DNA of 64,000 bases from Pseudeuparius sepicola (Eukaryota > Arthropoda > Insecta > Coleoptera > Anthribidae): NCBI GenBank assembly GCA_963920635.1, contig OY987307.1, positions 17,747,735 through 17,811,734 of the forward strand, given 5' to 3'. The notes below the pieces were generated by a model, which searched no databases, had not been told where the DNA came from, and was given only the letters and a program-made list of their open reading frames with translations. How positions within the stretch are numbered: the stretch's first letter is position 1; every line of letters begins with the position of its first letter. The position numbers and the translations under genes are program-made. Shown here piece by piece: positions 24,018 to 34,807 of this stretch.

Positions 24018-24545
24018 TAATGAAAGATGGGGTTTTTCGAGCTAGCGCACGCAAAAACTTTCCGTGCTCTGAATAAAAATACCGAATATATGGCTTTAAA
24101 ATAGAAATATACAGCAAAGTAAACTAAATTTAAGAAACTCTATATGCTCTCTGATATTTAACTATGTACCTATTTTGTATTTTAATTCGTAAGTGTTTTA
24201 ATATTTAGATACATTTCTGTAATATTTTTGACGTTTTATTCACCTTATCTGACAATAACTAATTTACAACAAAGCACCTTTGAAATAATTTGAGAGTAAC
24301 CATGGAAACGCATCACACATACCAAAGACTATATATTTGTCTGCATTGTTTATTTTTTGTCAATTAAATTTATTATATGCCGATAAAATGTTTTAAGTTT
24401 ACGTTTTCAAAGAATTATAATAAAAAATATCGTTCATTACACGTCCAGAAATAGATTTTTCCGTGCTTGCATGACTTCCCGTGTTCGGCTGCGCCTCACA
24501 CGGGAATTTGTCACGCGCGCACGGAAAAATCTTTATTTCCAGACT
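24018..24545 (-). repeat. Dispersed repeat family B, copy 2 (inverted)
   Basis: Reverse complement of 985-1510, including both hairpin ends. It lies inside the hAT at 21799-24752. Confidence 0.7.
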
Positions 24546-27308
24546 CGTAATGAAATACACTATTACATAATTTTTATTTAAAATATTTTATTTATTTTTG
24601 ATTTTTGTAATTTTTGTTAGGAATATATATTTTTTGTGATATTGCTTATTGAAGTTCTATAATATTGTTATAGTAGTTACCTAAAACCGCCTAAAGGAGT
24701 ACATACCCAGGTATGCCCCCCCCCCTTTCGCAAATGGATATGACCGCGCCTGGGGGAGGTAGAGACATGCAGCCACCAGTCACAATAATTGAACATTTAC
24801 TTTAAGAGGGCCGTGAACCGATTGCAAAACGAGGCATTAAACAGGTCAGTGCCTGTGAGCGGGCCTAGAGCTTATCGGGTTACCCTCGGTTAAGCCTATA
24901 AAAGTTCTTTTTAATGTCGCCATAGGCATCTGGCGTCGAAAGAGGGAGAAGCCTCGGCATGCCCGGCCGCTTATCTGCATACAGAACGCGAACGCGCCAT
25001 TGAATTGAAACAAAGTTGGAATGGGGGCGAAACTCGATTCCGTCCCGAAGGTTTTTTTGTAATGGAATAAAGGCACCTTCGACGTCGCACAAGTCGCGAT
25101 ATTCGTCGAATTTTCCTATAACGGAAACTTTTAGTCGCGTCTCTGTCACGGTTCGTTTGGCACGATATTTTTATGGGAAATGTCGAACATCATAGCATTC
25201 ATCTTGTATTGTCTACTCTTTGTATTTTCCAATAATAATTTCGACGATTCCTCTTTTGATCGGACAAAAGTCAGCTTGAATTTTGGAATTTTATAAATCA
25301 GCTTGACGACGAAGAAATTGGTAAAGTTTATTTTCAATAAGACGGTGCTAGAGAACGCACTGCAGGCGAGTCGATGATTACGGAACATTTTTCAAAATAG
25401 CTTGGTGAGCCTAAACTCGGGTCACGAATTTCCTCTTCTTGCGATTTGCGACATAACACTTTCTTTTTGCGGTCATACTTAAAGAACACTATTTTCCATG
25501 TTCATATAAAAAACTTAGTTCAACTACACGTGACGAGTTATTCGGAAAATATTAATCTGGCGTCGAAAAAGGGAGAAGCCTCGGCATGCCCGGCCGCTTA
25601 TCTGCATACAGAACGCTAACGCGCCATTGAATTGAAACAAAGTTGGAATGAGGGCGAAACTCGATTCCGTCCCGAAGGTTTTTTTGTAATGGAATAAAGG
25701 CACCTTCGACGTCGCACAAGTCGCGATATTCGTCGAATTTTCCTATAACGGAAACTTGAAGTCGCGTCTCTGTCACGGTTCGTTTGGCACGATATTTTTA
25801 TGGGAAATGTCGAACATCAGCATTCATCTTGTATTGTCTACTCTTTGTATTTTCCAATAATAATTTCGACGATTCCTCTTTTGATCGGACAAAAGTCAGC
25901 TTGAATTTTGGAATTTTATAAATCAGCTTGACGACGAAGAAATTGGTAAAGTTTATTTTCAATAAGACGGTGCTAGAGAACGCACTGCAGGCGAGTCGAT
26001 GATTACGGAACATTTTTCAAAATAGCTTGGTGAGCCTAAACTCGGGTCACGAATTTCCTCTTCTTGCGATTTGCGACATAACACTTTCTTTTTGCGGTCA
26101 TACTTAAAGAACACTATTTTCCATGTTCATATAAAAAACTTAGTTCAACTACACGTGACGAGTTATTCGGAAAATATTAATCTGGCGTCGAAAAAAGGAG
26201 AAGCCTCGGCATGCCCGGCCGCTTATCTGCATACAGAACGCGAACGCGCCATTGAATTGAAACAAAGTTGGAATGAGGGCGAAACTCGATTCCGTCCCGA
26301 AGGTTTCTTTGTAATGGAATAAAGGCACCTTCGACGTCGCACAAGTCGCGATATTCGTCGAATTTTCTTATAACGGAAACTTGAAGTCGCGTATCTGACA
26401 GGGTTCGTTTGGCACGATATTTTTATGGCAAATGTCGAACATCAGCATTCATCTTGTATTGTCTACTCTTTGTATTTTCCAATAATAATTTCGTCGATTC
26501 CTTTTGATCGGAAAAAAGTCAGCTTGAATTTTGGAGTTTTATAAATCAGCTTGTCGACGAAGAAATTGGTAAAGTTTATTTTCAATAAGACGGTGCTAGA
26601 GATCGCACTGCAGGCGAGTCGATGATTACGGAAAATTTTTCAAAATAGCTTGGTGAGCCTAAACTCGGGTCACGAATTTCCTCTTCTTGCGATTTGCGAC
26701 ATAACACTTTCTTTTAGCGGTCATACTTAAAGAACACTATTTTCCATGTTCATATAAAAAACTTAGTTCAACTACACGTGACGAGTTATTCGGAAAATAT
26801 TAATCTGGCGTCGAAAAAGGGAGAAGCCTCGGCATGCCCGGCCGCTTATCTGCATACAGAACGCGAACACGCCATTGAATTGAAACAAAGTTGGAATGAG
26901 GGCGAAACTCGATTCCGTCCCGAAGGTTTCTTTGTAATGGAATAAAGGCACCTTCGACGTCGCACAAGTCGCGATATTCGTCGAATTTTCCTATAACGGA
27001 AACTTGAAGTCGCGTATCTGACACGGTTCGTTTGGCACGATATTTTTATGGGAAATGTTGAACATCAGCATTCATCTTGTATTGCCTACTCTTTGTATTT
27101 TCCAATAATAATTTCGTCGATTCCTTTTGATCGGACAAAAGTCAGCTTGAATTTTGGAGTTTTATAAATCAGCTTGTCGACGAAGAAATTGGTAAAGTTT
27201 ATTTTCAATAAGACGGTGCTAGAGAACGCACTGCAGGCGAGTCGATGATTACGGAACATTTTTCAAAATAGCTTGGTGAGCCTAAACTCGGGTCACGAAT
27301 TTCATCTT

Positions 27309-28545
27309 TAGTTCAGGAATATTACGGTCCAAAGTGCGATATATCCGACAAACTTCATAAAGTTTTGAAAGTTGGTGGAAATAATCAGGACAGCATATGT
27401 AATAATAAACCAAAAAGTTCCCATCCCTAAATTGTGTGCTTCATCCCCCAGGACGTCCTTTCTACCCCCATTTTGAGGTTTTCTAGATTATATCGGCAAC
27501 CGTGTAATTTTCGACAAAAATACCTATATACAAAATTCCTTGGATCAAAAAGGTTTTTAACACTTTTTTCCTAAAATTACTAATAACCTGGGAAAAATGG
27601 CATAAACATAAGGGTTGGTTCCGATTAGCACTCTCTACAGTACGATCTAAAACGTTCAACGCTTAAAATAGCAGTAGGTCATGTTAAGGAATTACTCTTG
27701 AAAAAGCTCCGAATCAGGAGCGAAACGTCGAGTTTTTATAACAATATTTGTTAATATAAACTTTGTAAAAAATGGTCTTATTATGGGAAAGTTTTGTGTA
27801 ATGTTACACTGAAGACCGGGAAACTATATTAGAATTAGTAGGCACTAAAATGTATTTACAATTTTAATAAATAAACAACTTTCACCCCCTCACCTCTATA
27901 AAAAGAAAGTGTTGTACAGGGTGTTCCCGTATATTTTGACCCACCCCTAGAGCCTTTATTTTTCGAGTTAGAAAAAAATTACTTAAATGAAAGTTGTAGG
28001 GTACCAAGGTGTATTGTCCCAAAAATAATGGATTGACAGGAATGCTCTTGAGTAAGTTGAAATGTTTTTCCATGGCAACCTTGATTAAATATAAAGATCG
28101 TATTTATCTGCAATTTGGAATATCATGCGAATGCTTAGAGCCAACATATAACAAATTTATATTGTTGGAATCGGAAAAATGCGTGCAATTCAAAAATCCA
28201 CAAATATACAGGGTGTTCCATTAAAAAAAAGTAAGTGAATATTTTTCATAAATTTGCGACGCTTATTTGTTTCATCTAGTAACAGATCCTAGCGGTTCAG
28301 AAAAAACCCTAAAACTTCCATTTAAGTATTTTTTTTCTAACTCGAAAAATAAAGTCTCTAGGGGTGGGTCAAAATATACGGGAACACCCTGTACTTATTT
28401 CCACACCACCCTGGAGGTAAAGTACTTGGCGCTTTTTTTAGGTGGTATCCCCTGTAGACCTAATCCTATGCTATTCCTAACATACCCACCAATTTTCAAA
28501 ACTTTATGAATTTTGTCGGAATAAAAACGTAATATTCCTGAACTA
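27309..28545. mobile_element. 1.24 kb insertion in satellite unit 4
   Basis: The two ends are inverted over about 80 bp with gaps: TAGTTCAGGAATATTACG (27309) and CGTAATATTCCTGAACTA (ending 28545), then CATAAAGTTTTGAAAGTTGG-like pairing. The satellite reads straight across once it is removed, leaving a CTT duplication (27306-27308 and 28546-28548). A 3 bp duplication would fit a PIF/Harbinger-type insertion, but no transposase is present. Confidence 0.75.
27917..28391. mobile_element. TA-flanked palindromic MITE inside the satellite insertion
   Basis: CAGGGTGTTCCCGTATATTT (27917) faces AAATATACGGGAACACCCTG-like sequence ending 28391, with TA outside both. Arms extend through GACCCACCCCTAGAG and TTTTCGAGTTAGAAAAAA. 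Confidence 0.85.
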
Positions 28546-28670
28546 CTTCTTGCGATTTGCGACATAACACTTTCTTTTTGCGGTCATACTTAACAAACAC
28601 TATTTTCCAAGTTCATATAAAAAACTTAGTTCAACTACACGAGACGAGTTATTCGGAAAATATTAATGAA

Positions 28671-29078
28671 ATAAATGCTAATCCCCATGTCCTTGAAAAT
28701 GTTTTTAATTCTATACGAAAAATGTGCCAGAAATATTTAGAACAAATTGGGGGTCATTTTCAACCATTGATTATTACTCTAAAGTTAAAAATTATCTACC
28801 CATATTCACAAAAAAATAATAAGGAATAGTTGGGATCTGTCTGGAATTCGCTTAATATGATGTTAACATGGCAGCTGTAATGAAAAAAATTAAGTAAAGA
28901 CATACGTTTTCACTATAACAGCGAATTTGAATCAACGCTCGATATTTTGAGACTCCCGAACTTCGATTCACTTCGATTCCGCTTGCTCTAGCTCAAAGAG
29001 GGCTCTGTTCTAACCGATTGTTTGTTGCGACGGATCATCTCGGTCAGAGAAGTAGGGACACATCCGTGTTTTAGGTGC
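28671..29078. other. Unassigned spacer between satellite and hAT
   Basis: No repeat or gene recognised. It ends with the AATGTGCA target of the next hAT. Confidence 0.4.
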
Positions 29079-29431
29079 AATGTGCACAGTGGCGTATTCA
29101 GGGGGGGGGTCAAAGGGGGCAATTGCTCCCCCCGCCCCCCCCCCCCCCACGACCTGTCGAGATAAACGAGATTTGTAATATCAAAATTAATAATACCAAA
29201 AATTATATTATACTCCTGGCCTAATCTGAAAATGCAGTGAACATCAAACAACCACAATTTGTTATTTGTTTCATCTTGTCTTCTCGAAATTAAAATCTGT
29301 GCAATAGATTTGAGAACGCGCCGCCGCCGTATATTATGCATACAGTCCGTCGGTCGCAGGGCGTAACAGTAAATTAGGCAAAACAACCTACTAAACATAT
29401 TTTGCCCAATTACAGTGTGCACCGCCACGCC

Positions 29432-29584
29432 AGAAAGAAGATTTTAAAAATTTATATTAGAAACAATATTAGCGAAAATCGACTGAATGGGTTAACACTC
29501 CTGTATGTGTACCTTGAAATACACATATCTCCAGAGGAGATATTTGAAGAACTCAAGACCAAAAAAGAATACTTGATTTTGTGA
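29432..29584 (+). pseudogene. hAT transposase C-terminal dimerisation remnant
   Basis: The frame ending at 29584 contains KIYIRNNISENRLNGLTLLY followed by EIHISPEEIFEELK. This is the end of the hAT C-terminal dimerisation domain as seen in ZMYM1-like transposases (LK-YLRN-T-SENRLNGLALL). Everything upstream of the domain, including the catalytic residues, is missing, so it is a deletion remnant of the element carrying it. Confidence 0.75.
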
Positions 29585-29631
29585 TATAGGTAGATTTTAC
29601 TGGTTCGAAGAAGAATTATTTTTATGTTATA

Positions 29632-30163
29632 CAGGGTGTCCGGTAATAAAAAACTAAAAAGAAAAATGGAAAATATGACGAAAAGTTTATACGAACATAG
29701 GTCCGGAGATGTTTGGTTTTCGAGATGCAGGGTGTTGAAATTGAAATTTTATTTTCGATTTTTTTAACTAACTTTTCGAGACGACAAAATTTTCTTGCAA
29801 CAACAAGTTAATTAACCTGTCAAAAAATAAATGTGCTTGTTTATTTAGATTTTATTTTGAATTTAATTGCATACGAGTGTCGATATAATATGCACCTGCA
29901 TCGATGCAGAAATTTGAAAATTTGTCGAAAACAGTCACCTTTGGCGTTATTCACCAAGTACCTTTTTTGCTGTAAATTATGACTTCTCTTCCCAAAAAAA
30001 CCCCGGCTACCATATTTTGCAAGAAAATCGAAAATAAAATTTCAATTTCAACACCCTGCATCTCGAAAACCAAACATATGCGGACCCATGTTCATATGAA
30101 CTTTTCGTTTATTTTCCATTTTTCTTTTAACTTTTCAAGTTGCATTTATTTCCGGACACCCTG
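29632..30163. mobile_element. TA-flanked palindromic MITE, 532 bp
   Basis: CAGGGTGTCCGGTAATAAAA (29632) faces TTATTTCCGGACACCCTG (ending 30163), TA on both sides. Arms continue through GGTTTTCGAGATGCAGGGTG and its complement. Confidence 0.85.
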
Positions 30164-30293
30164 TATTTATTTATTTTAGAAAATATGTTTTTGTTCTGTT
30201 TTTATTCATTAAAATTATCGACAGAGTTTTGTTATTTACAACTTATTGCCCCCCCCCCCAGACGTTAATCCTGGATGCGCCACTGAATGTGCA

Positions 30294-31478
30294 TGTATTA
30301 AAGTTGATTGAAAAACTCATGAGCTGTGACTGAGCAATTTACCAAAACGACGACAATCGCGAGACATTACCTAACAGCAAAACTAAAAGTATTGAACATA
30401 ATATATTATGCTTTCGTTGATGTGATGGCATATCTCGAATATTTTCTCTTGCTAGTAGTTCGTAGTTTTGGTAAATTACTCATGAGGTTTTGAATCAGCT
30501 CTACGGCCAAAAAAGTATTTACATTTACTGTGCTACTGTACTTTCGACATCTGGCCAAGACTTTAGTCCCATAAAGCCGTTAACTTTTTTGTAATAACCA
30601 CACTGCTCACAAGAAAATTGCAATCGTCTGTAAAGTATAGACTTCCCCAATGCTACTCACAGACCGTGGCTACAATTTTCTATTTATATTAATAAACTTT
30701 TTCGATTCCCCTCCATTTAGATCAATGAATAAAGAACCCCAGGAAGGAGTCAAAGCTCTATGGATATTATAAAATACAAAATACGTGAGACGTAAATCGA
30801 TCTGTGTAGGAACCAAGTTTTGACACAATATTTTGGTATCTGACACGGTGATACGTGCCAGTATGTGGTGTTTCGATATTTTATGCTTAGCTGTGCGGCT
30901 TGAGGCTCTTTCTTGGCTTGCAAAACTAAATTTTTGAGGATAATAATCCATCGGTAAGTAATGTTATAATTTAAATTAACTTTTGAGGCCATGCACCAAA
31001 GTGGCATAGGCGTTTGTGTAAGTACCTATACTTCTTCATAAATTGAAATTTAAAATTAGAATTGCTGTCTTATCAAGGATTACTAAACTTAAAGACATAA
31101 ACGTGCCTTATAATTTTGGCCCCCCATTTTCAATTTTTTATTAGTTTTATCATAGAAAATATACTAGGTATAAAACCACAGAAAATATACCTAGTATATT
31201 TTCTGTGGTTTTATCAACATGCAGTAATTATTGGCGATTTGTTCATTTTGTATATTGACAAAATTAGGTAATAATAAATTGAAAGTGGTTTAGTAAACAA
31301 AAAAATCAGTTAAAAGCGTTTTTAATGTTTGATTCCTCCCCCTCCAAAAAAAAAACAGTTACCAAATTTCGTGCAAATATTTTCATTTGTTAAAAATATA
31401 TTTGGAAAAATAAAAAAAATTAACTTTGACGCCATGTATCTTTTTAAGTAGGTACGCCTTTTTAACCCCACTTTTAAT
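30294..31478. other. Unassigned AT-rich stretch with one hairpin
   Basis: No coding signal with domain support. Contains the hairpin at 31170-31214. Confidence 0.4.
31170..31214. repeat. Perfect 20 bp hairpin
   Basis: ATAAAACCACAGAAAATATA (31170-31189) and its exact reverse complement (31195-31214) are separated by CCTAG. A partial third copy precedes it (CATAGAAAATATACTAGG, about 31151). Confidence 0.85.
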
Positions 31479-32434
31479 AGACCATCAGACAGTGACAGAT
31501 TTTCCTTACTGATTTTCTCATTTATGCCTTGGAGAGGGTTGAAAGGTAAATCGATGCTGAGTCGGAAAATAGTAATTTTAAGTTTGGCCCCCGGGGAAAA
31601 CATATGGAAAATTCGATATTTCAAAACAGAAAAAAGGTACTAATTCTCACTTATGCCATGTTCACCGTATGATTTCTTATAATATTCCGACCTCAAAAAC
31701 CCAAAGGCATAAGTTTAGTGTAGCGTGTGGAAAAAGGGTTGAATTAAGGGTTTGGCAGATCACACAAAAAATGACTTGGTTTACTGACTCCGTCAATTAT
31801 GCCGTTCGAAATGATGAAAACTTAAATTCTCACGGCCCCAAAATTGATTGGCAGAATTAACGCCTGGGGAAAAATGCACTTTTGGGTCGGAAAATAAATC
31901 GGAAAATTTTTTTTTCGTCGACTGATTTTGTCAGGGATAATATGAATTGCAATAAAGCTTTCAATAGTTTCAGAGGCATAAGTGCAGAAATCAGTTGACG
32001 AAAAAAAATTTTTTTACGACTTATTTTCCGACCCAAAAGTGCATTTTTCCCCACGCGTCACTCCTGCCAATCATTTTTTGGGCTAATGAGGATATAAGTT
32101 TTCACCATTTCGAACGGCATAACTGACGGAGTCAGAAGACCAAGTCATTTTTTGTGTGATCTGCCAAACCCTTAATTCAACCCTTTTTCCACAAGCTACA
32201 CTTAGGTATGCCTTTGAGTTTTCGAGGTCGGAATAGTATAAGAAATCATACGGTGAACATGGCATAAGTGAGAATTAGTACCTTTTTTTTCTGTTTTGAA
32301 AAATCGAATTTTCCATATGTTTTCCCCCGGGGGCCAAACTTAAAATTACTATTTTCCGACTCGGCATCGATTTACCCTCTCCAAGGCATAAATGAGAAAA
32401 TCAGTAAGGAAAATCTGTCACTGTCTGACAGTCT
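31479..32434. mobile_element. Foldback element F2, copy 1
   Basis: AGACCATCAGACAGTGACAG (31479) pairs with CTGTCACTGTCTGACAGTCT (ending 32434). Almost the whole 956 bp folds back on itself, with 400+ bp arms. A second copy lies at 48238-49112. Similar short frames on both strands (31669-31860 and 32083-32265) are mirror images of the arms. Confidence 0.85.
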
Positions 32435-32819
32435 GTAAGTATACATAATGTGACTATGATAATGTGAACGTTTAGTCTTATTTTTCGATGCTGTTTAAGC
32501 CCTATAGCTTTTGCTTTTTGAAGAAAATAAACTTAGAATGTTTGCAATGAGTTAGGTCCCGATTAAATCCGACAACTAAGCTGTCAGCTGCAGGACATTG
32601 TACATACTAAATTTTTTTATGGATTCTTCTTCTTCTTCGCCAAGCGTTCGGCAACTTTCGGAAACTATTGTGACGTAAACACCTACGTCAGCAAATTAAA
32701 TAAATGATTCGGTCAAAGATGGCCATGACTAGTGTACGGTGTATAACTGATTTCCTTTTTTTCCAGGCGACTTGACGCATAATGAAGGACTGATGGATAA
32801 ATGTGTTGTTGGTTTAATA

Positions 32820-33186
32820 CAGTGTGACCCATTTGTTTTGGGGTCAGTCTGTAAAAAGTGTATCAATCGTGCGATTTGGCTGATTTTTTTTTAAATTGTA
32901 GAGCTCGATGAACTGCACATTTTGAACAAAAATTGCCTGGTTCGCATAAAATCCAAAGCCTACTATGACCGTTTTTATGAGCAAAATTTTAAGAAACCAT
33001 ATTAGCGTTTTTTTTTGAAAAAATCTGTGTGCGCCAATGGATTGAGCACCCCTCGAAATGGGTATGTACAAAATTTCATCAAAATATTTCAAGTAATAAC
33101 GATTTTGTAGAAAAATTAAAAATGCAGCCAAGGTACGTCTTTATTTTCAAAAATTCAAAGTTGGCCATGGAAAATAATTGAATTGT
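32820..33186 (+). repeat. Left terminal inverted repeat of the intact transposon
   Basis: Pairs base for base with 34381-34748 apart from a 1 bp length difference in an A/T run near 32885 and 34678. It ends at AAAATAATTGAATTGT on the inner side. Confidence 0.9.
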
Positions 33187-33235
33187 AATAATACAACCTT
33201 ATGCTTATAAACACAAAACATAAAAACAATTAAAA

Positions 33236-34303
33236 TTATAAAATTTTTGTAACTTCTACCAAGCCTCCATTTTCTACAATGCATTTGTCGTTCCTCTTGC
33301 GTACATTCAAAATTACATTTCGTATTTGCTGTGGAGTAATTTCCTCACAACTACGGTTTATCCTAGCTTGCAGTTCTTGTAAATTATGGGGTCTTGACTT
33401 ATAAACATTTTGCTTAAGTGTACCCCAAAGAAAAAAATCTAAAGGAGTTAAGTCCGGAGATCTCGGTGGCCACTCACAGAAAGGACTATTTCGCCCTATC
33501 CAACAGTTTTCAAAATTATTATCTAGCCAGTTTCTGATTAAACGAGCATTATGAATAGGACTGCCATCTAACTGTAACTTTAAATTTAAACGGTATCTTA
33601 ATGGTAACTCATCTAAAGCATTTCTATATTCAATTTCTAGAAAATTCAAGAAGCCAGCCGCATTCAAATTCCCTTCAAAGAAAAATGGGCCAATTATTCT
33701 GTCGCGTAGTATTCCACACCAAACGTTAATTTTTTGTGAATATTGTCTCCTTGCATTTATTATAAACTCTGAATTTTCAGCTGACCAGTGACGGCAGTTT
33801 TGACTTGATACTACACCATTTGTAGTAAACGTGGCTTCGTCGGTGAATAAAATTTCATTTAAAAAGTTGCCATTATGGAGATATTCACCTTGCAGCCAAT
33901 AGCAAAATTCTAATCTTCTCTCCTCATCTCCTGGTTCCAGGGTGTGCAAAAATTTTGGCTTAAACGGTTTTATTTTGTTTTGTCTCAAACATCTCCTTAT
34001 ACTCTCTCTGGGTATATGAAGGTCTAAACTAGCCGTTCGAACACTATTTCGAGGATTGTCACTAAAGTATTGCAGAATTTGATTGTTATTTTCAACAAGT
34101 CCATTTTGCCTAGTTTTTAATAAATTTTTAGAAATCGATCCAGTTTCATCAAAAATATTGTTTATACGTTGTACAGTACTTCGACTCACTGATCTACCTG
34201 GGTGTCTATTGTTAAATTCGGCCGCAGCTTCTGCTGCCGAGCGCTCGTTGTCGCCCACGAGTCGAACAATTTCTATTTTGTCTCTTATGCTTAAATATTC
34301 CAT
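33236..34303 (-). CDS. DDE transposase (DUF4817 HTH plus DDE_3 type), mariner/Tc1 superfamily
   Basis: The enzyme would bind the element's inverted repeats and cut and rejoin them at TA sites. I place the start at the second methionine (34303, MEYLSIRDKIEIVRL), giving 355 residues. The first one 10 codons earlier adds only a hydrophobic stretch. An N-terminal helix-turn-helix of the DUF4817 kind spans about residues 1-50 (SAAEAAAEFNNRHPGRSVSR). The catalytic domain shows three acidic residues: D155 in LFTDEATF, D246 in QLDGSPIHNA and D284 in PPRSPDLTPLDFFLWG, the last two separated by 37 residues. The C-terminus ends just outside the left inverted repeat. No frameshift or stop is seen. It is clearly a relative of the proteins at 36.1-36.5 kb and 41.4-42.5 kb. 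Exact subfamily not determined. Confidence 0.93.
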   Translation of the reverse strand: MEYLSIRDKIEIVRLVGDNERSAAEAAAEFNNRHPGRSVSRSTVQRINNIFDETGSISKNLLKTRQNGLVENNNQILQYFSDNPRNSVRTASLDLHIPRESIRRCLRQNKIKPFKPKFLHTLEPGDEERRLEFCYWLQGEYLHNGNFLNEILFTDEATFTTNGVVSSQNCRHWSAENSEFIINARRQYSQKINVWCGILRDRIIGPFFFEGNLNAAGFLNFLEIEYRNALDELPLRYRLNLKLQLDGSPIHNARLIRNWLDNNFENCWIGRNSPFCEWPPRSPDLTPLDFFLWGTLKQNVYKSRPHNLQELQARINRSCEEITPQQIRNVILNVRKRNDKCIVENGGLVEVTKIL

Positions 34304-34380
34304 AATTATGATAATTAATTGTATTGAGCACAAACAATTTCTGAACTCAATTTAGACAGTTTGACACTTAATAAAAGTAA

Positions 34381-34748
34381 ACAATTCAATTATTTTCCAT
34401 GGCCAACTTTGAATTTTTGAAAATAAAGACGTACCTTGGCTGCATTTTTAATTTTTCTACAAAATCGTTATTACTTGAAATATTTTGATGAAATTTTGTA
34501 CATACCCATTTCGAGGGGTGCTCAATCCATTGGCGCACACAGATTTTTTCAAAAAAAAACGCTAATATGGTTTCTTAAAATTTTGCTCATAAAAACGGTC
34601 ATAGTAGGCTTTGGATTTTATGCGAACCAGGCAATTTTTGTTCAAAATGTGCAGTTCATCGAGCTCTACAATTTAAAAAAAAAATCAGCCAAATCGCACG
34701 ATTGATACACTTTTTACAGACTGACCCCAAAACAAATGGGTCACACTG
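34381..34748 (-). repeat. Right terminal inverted repeat of the intact transposon
   Basis: Reverse complement of 32820-33186. It lies upstream of the transposase start and so probably holds the promoter. No TATA box is obvious in the 80 bp between repeat and start codon. Confidence 0.9.
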
Positions 34749-34807
34749 TATGTAATGAGTGTTCGAATATTAAAAAAAGTTCTTGTGAAGGTGATGAGAT
34801 GCAGTAG

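Larger units (their letters stand above)
21799..24752. mobile_element. hAT element, 2.95 kb
   Basis: Left end CAGGCGCGGTCTCCATGG (21799) and right end ATGACCGCGCCTG (24752) are inverted. Each has an inner C homopolymer (21828-21838, 24716-24725). The flanking 8-mers are GGCGAGGT (21791-21798) and GGGGAGGT (24753-24760), one mismatch. It contains a foldback element (21902-22719) and a copy of family B (24018-24545). No transposase seen. Confidence 0.7.
24930..28670. repeat. Tandem satellite, unit about 625 bp, four copies, the last split
   Basis: CTGGCGTCGAAA starts units at 24930, 25557, 26182 and 26805, giving periods of 627, 625 and 623 bp. Units are nearly identical apart from few substitutions and 1-4 bp indels. 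The fourth runs to 27308 and resumes at 28549, ending about 28670. On the minus strand every unit keeps two open frames of about 71-80 codons (for example GKFDEYRDLCDVEGAFIPLQ and KIPKFKLTFVRSKEESSKLL). I recognise no protein family. Conservation may simply reflect recent amplification. Confidence 0.9.
29087..30285 (+). mobile_element. hAT element, 1.2 kb, internally deleted
   Basis: Left end CAGTGGCGTATTCAGG and right end CCTGGATGCGCCACTG are inverted, each with an inner G/C tract. Flanking 8-mers are identical: AATGTGCA at 29079-29086 and 30286-30293. It keeps only the last part of a transposase gene (29402-29584) and carries a nested MITE (29632-30163). Confidence 0.9.
32820..34748 (-). 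mobile_element. Apparently intact DUF4817/DDE transposon, 1929 bp
   Basis: Terminal inverted repeats of about 367 bp (32820-33186 and 34381-34748) begin CAGTGTGACCCATTTGTTTT and look nearly identical to each other. TA lies at 32818-32819 and 34749-34750. Between them is a single uninterrupted transposase gene. Identical arms plus an open frame point to recent activity. Mirror-image open frames in the two arms (32844-33131 minus, 34436-34705 plus) are products of the repeat, not genes. Confidence 0.93.
32767..34807 (+). pseudogene. Decaying reading frame split by the intact transposon
   Basis: A strong acceptor-like tract (TTTCCTTTTTTTCCAG, ending 32766) leads into 51 bases open in one frame up to the transposon's TA target. 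Removing 32820-34748 and one TA restores a continuous frame across the junction, with VVGLICNECSNIKKSSCEGD spanning it, ending in TAG at 34805-34807. Further codon-like stretches follow in the same frame between stops (LLMYLQKLKENDPHGQ). I do not recognise the protein. It may be an old transposon or host gene already decayed before the insertion. Confidence 0.35.

Noticed and set aside
24930..28670. CRISPR-like array
   Set aside because: Units are about 625 bp and wholly repetitive with no spacers. The genome is eukaryotic.
32844..34705. Two similar open frames of about 90 codons at 32844-33131 (minus) and 34436-34705 (plus)
   Set aside because: They are the same sequence in the two inverted repeats of one transposon, with no domain or start context.
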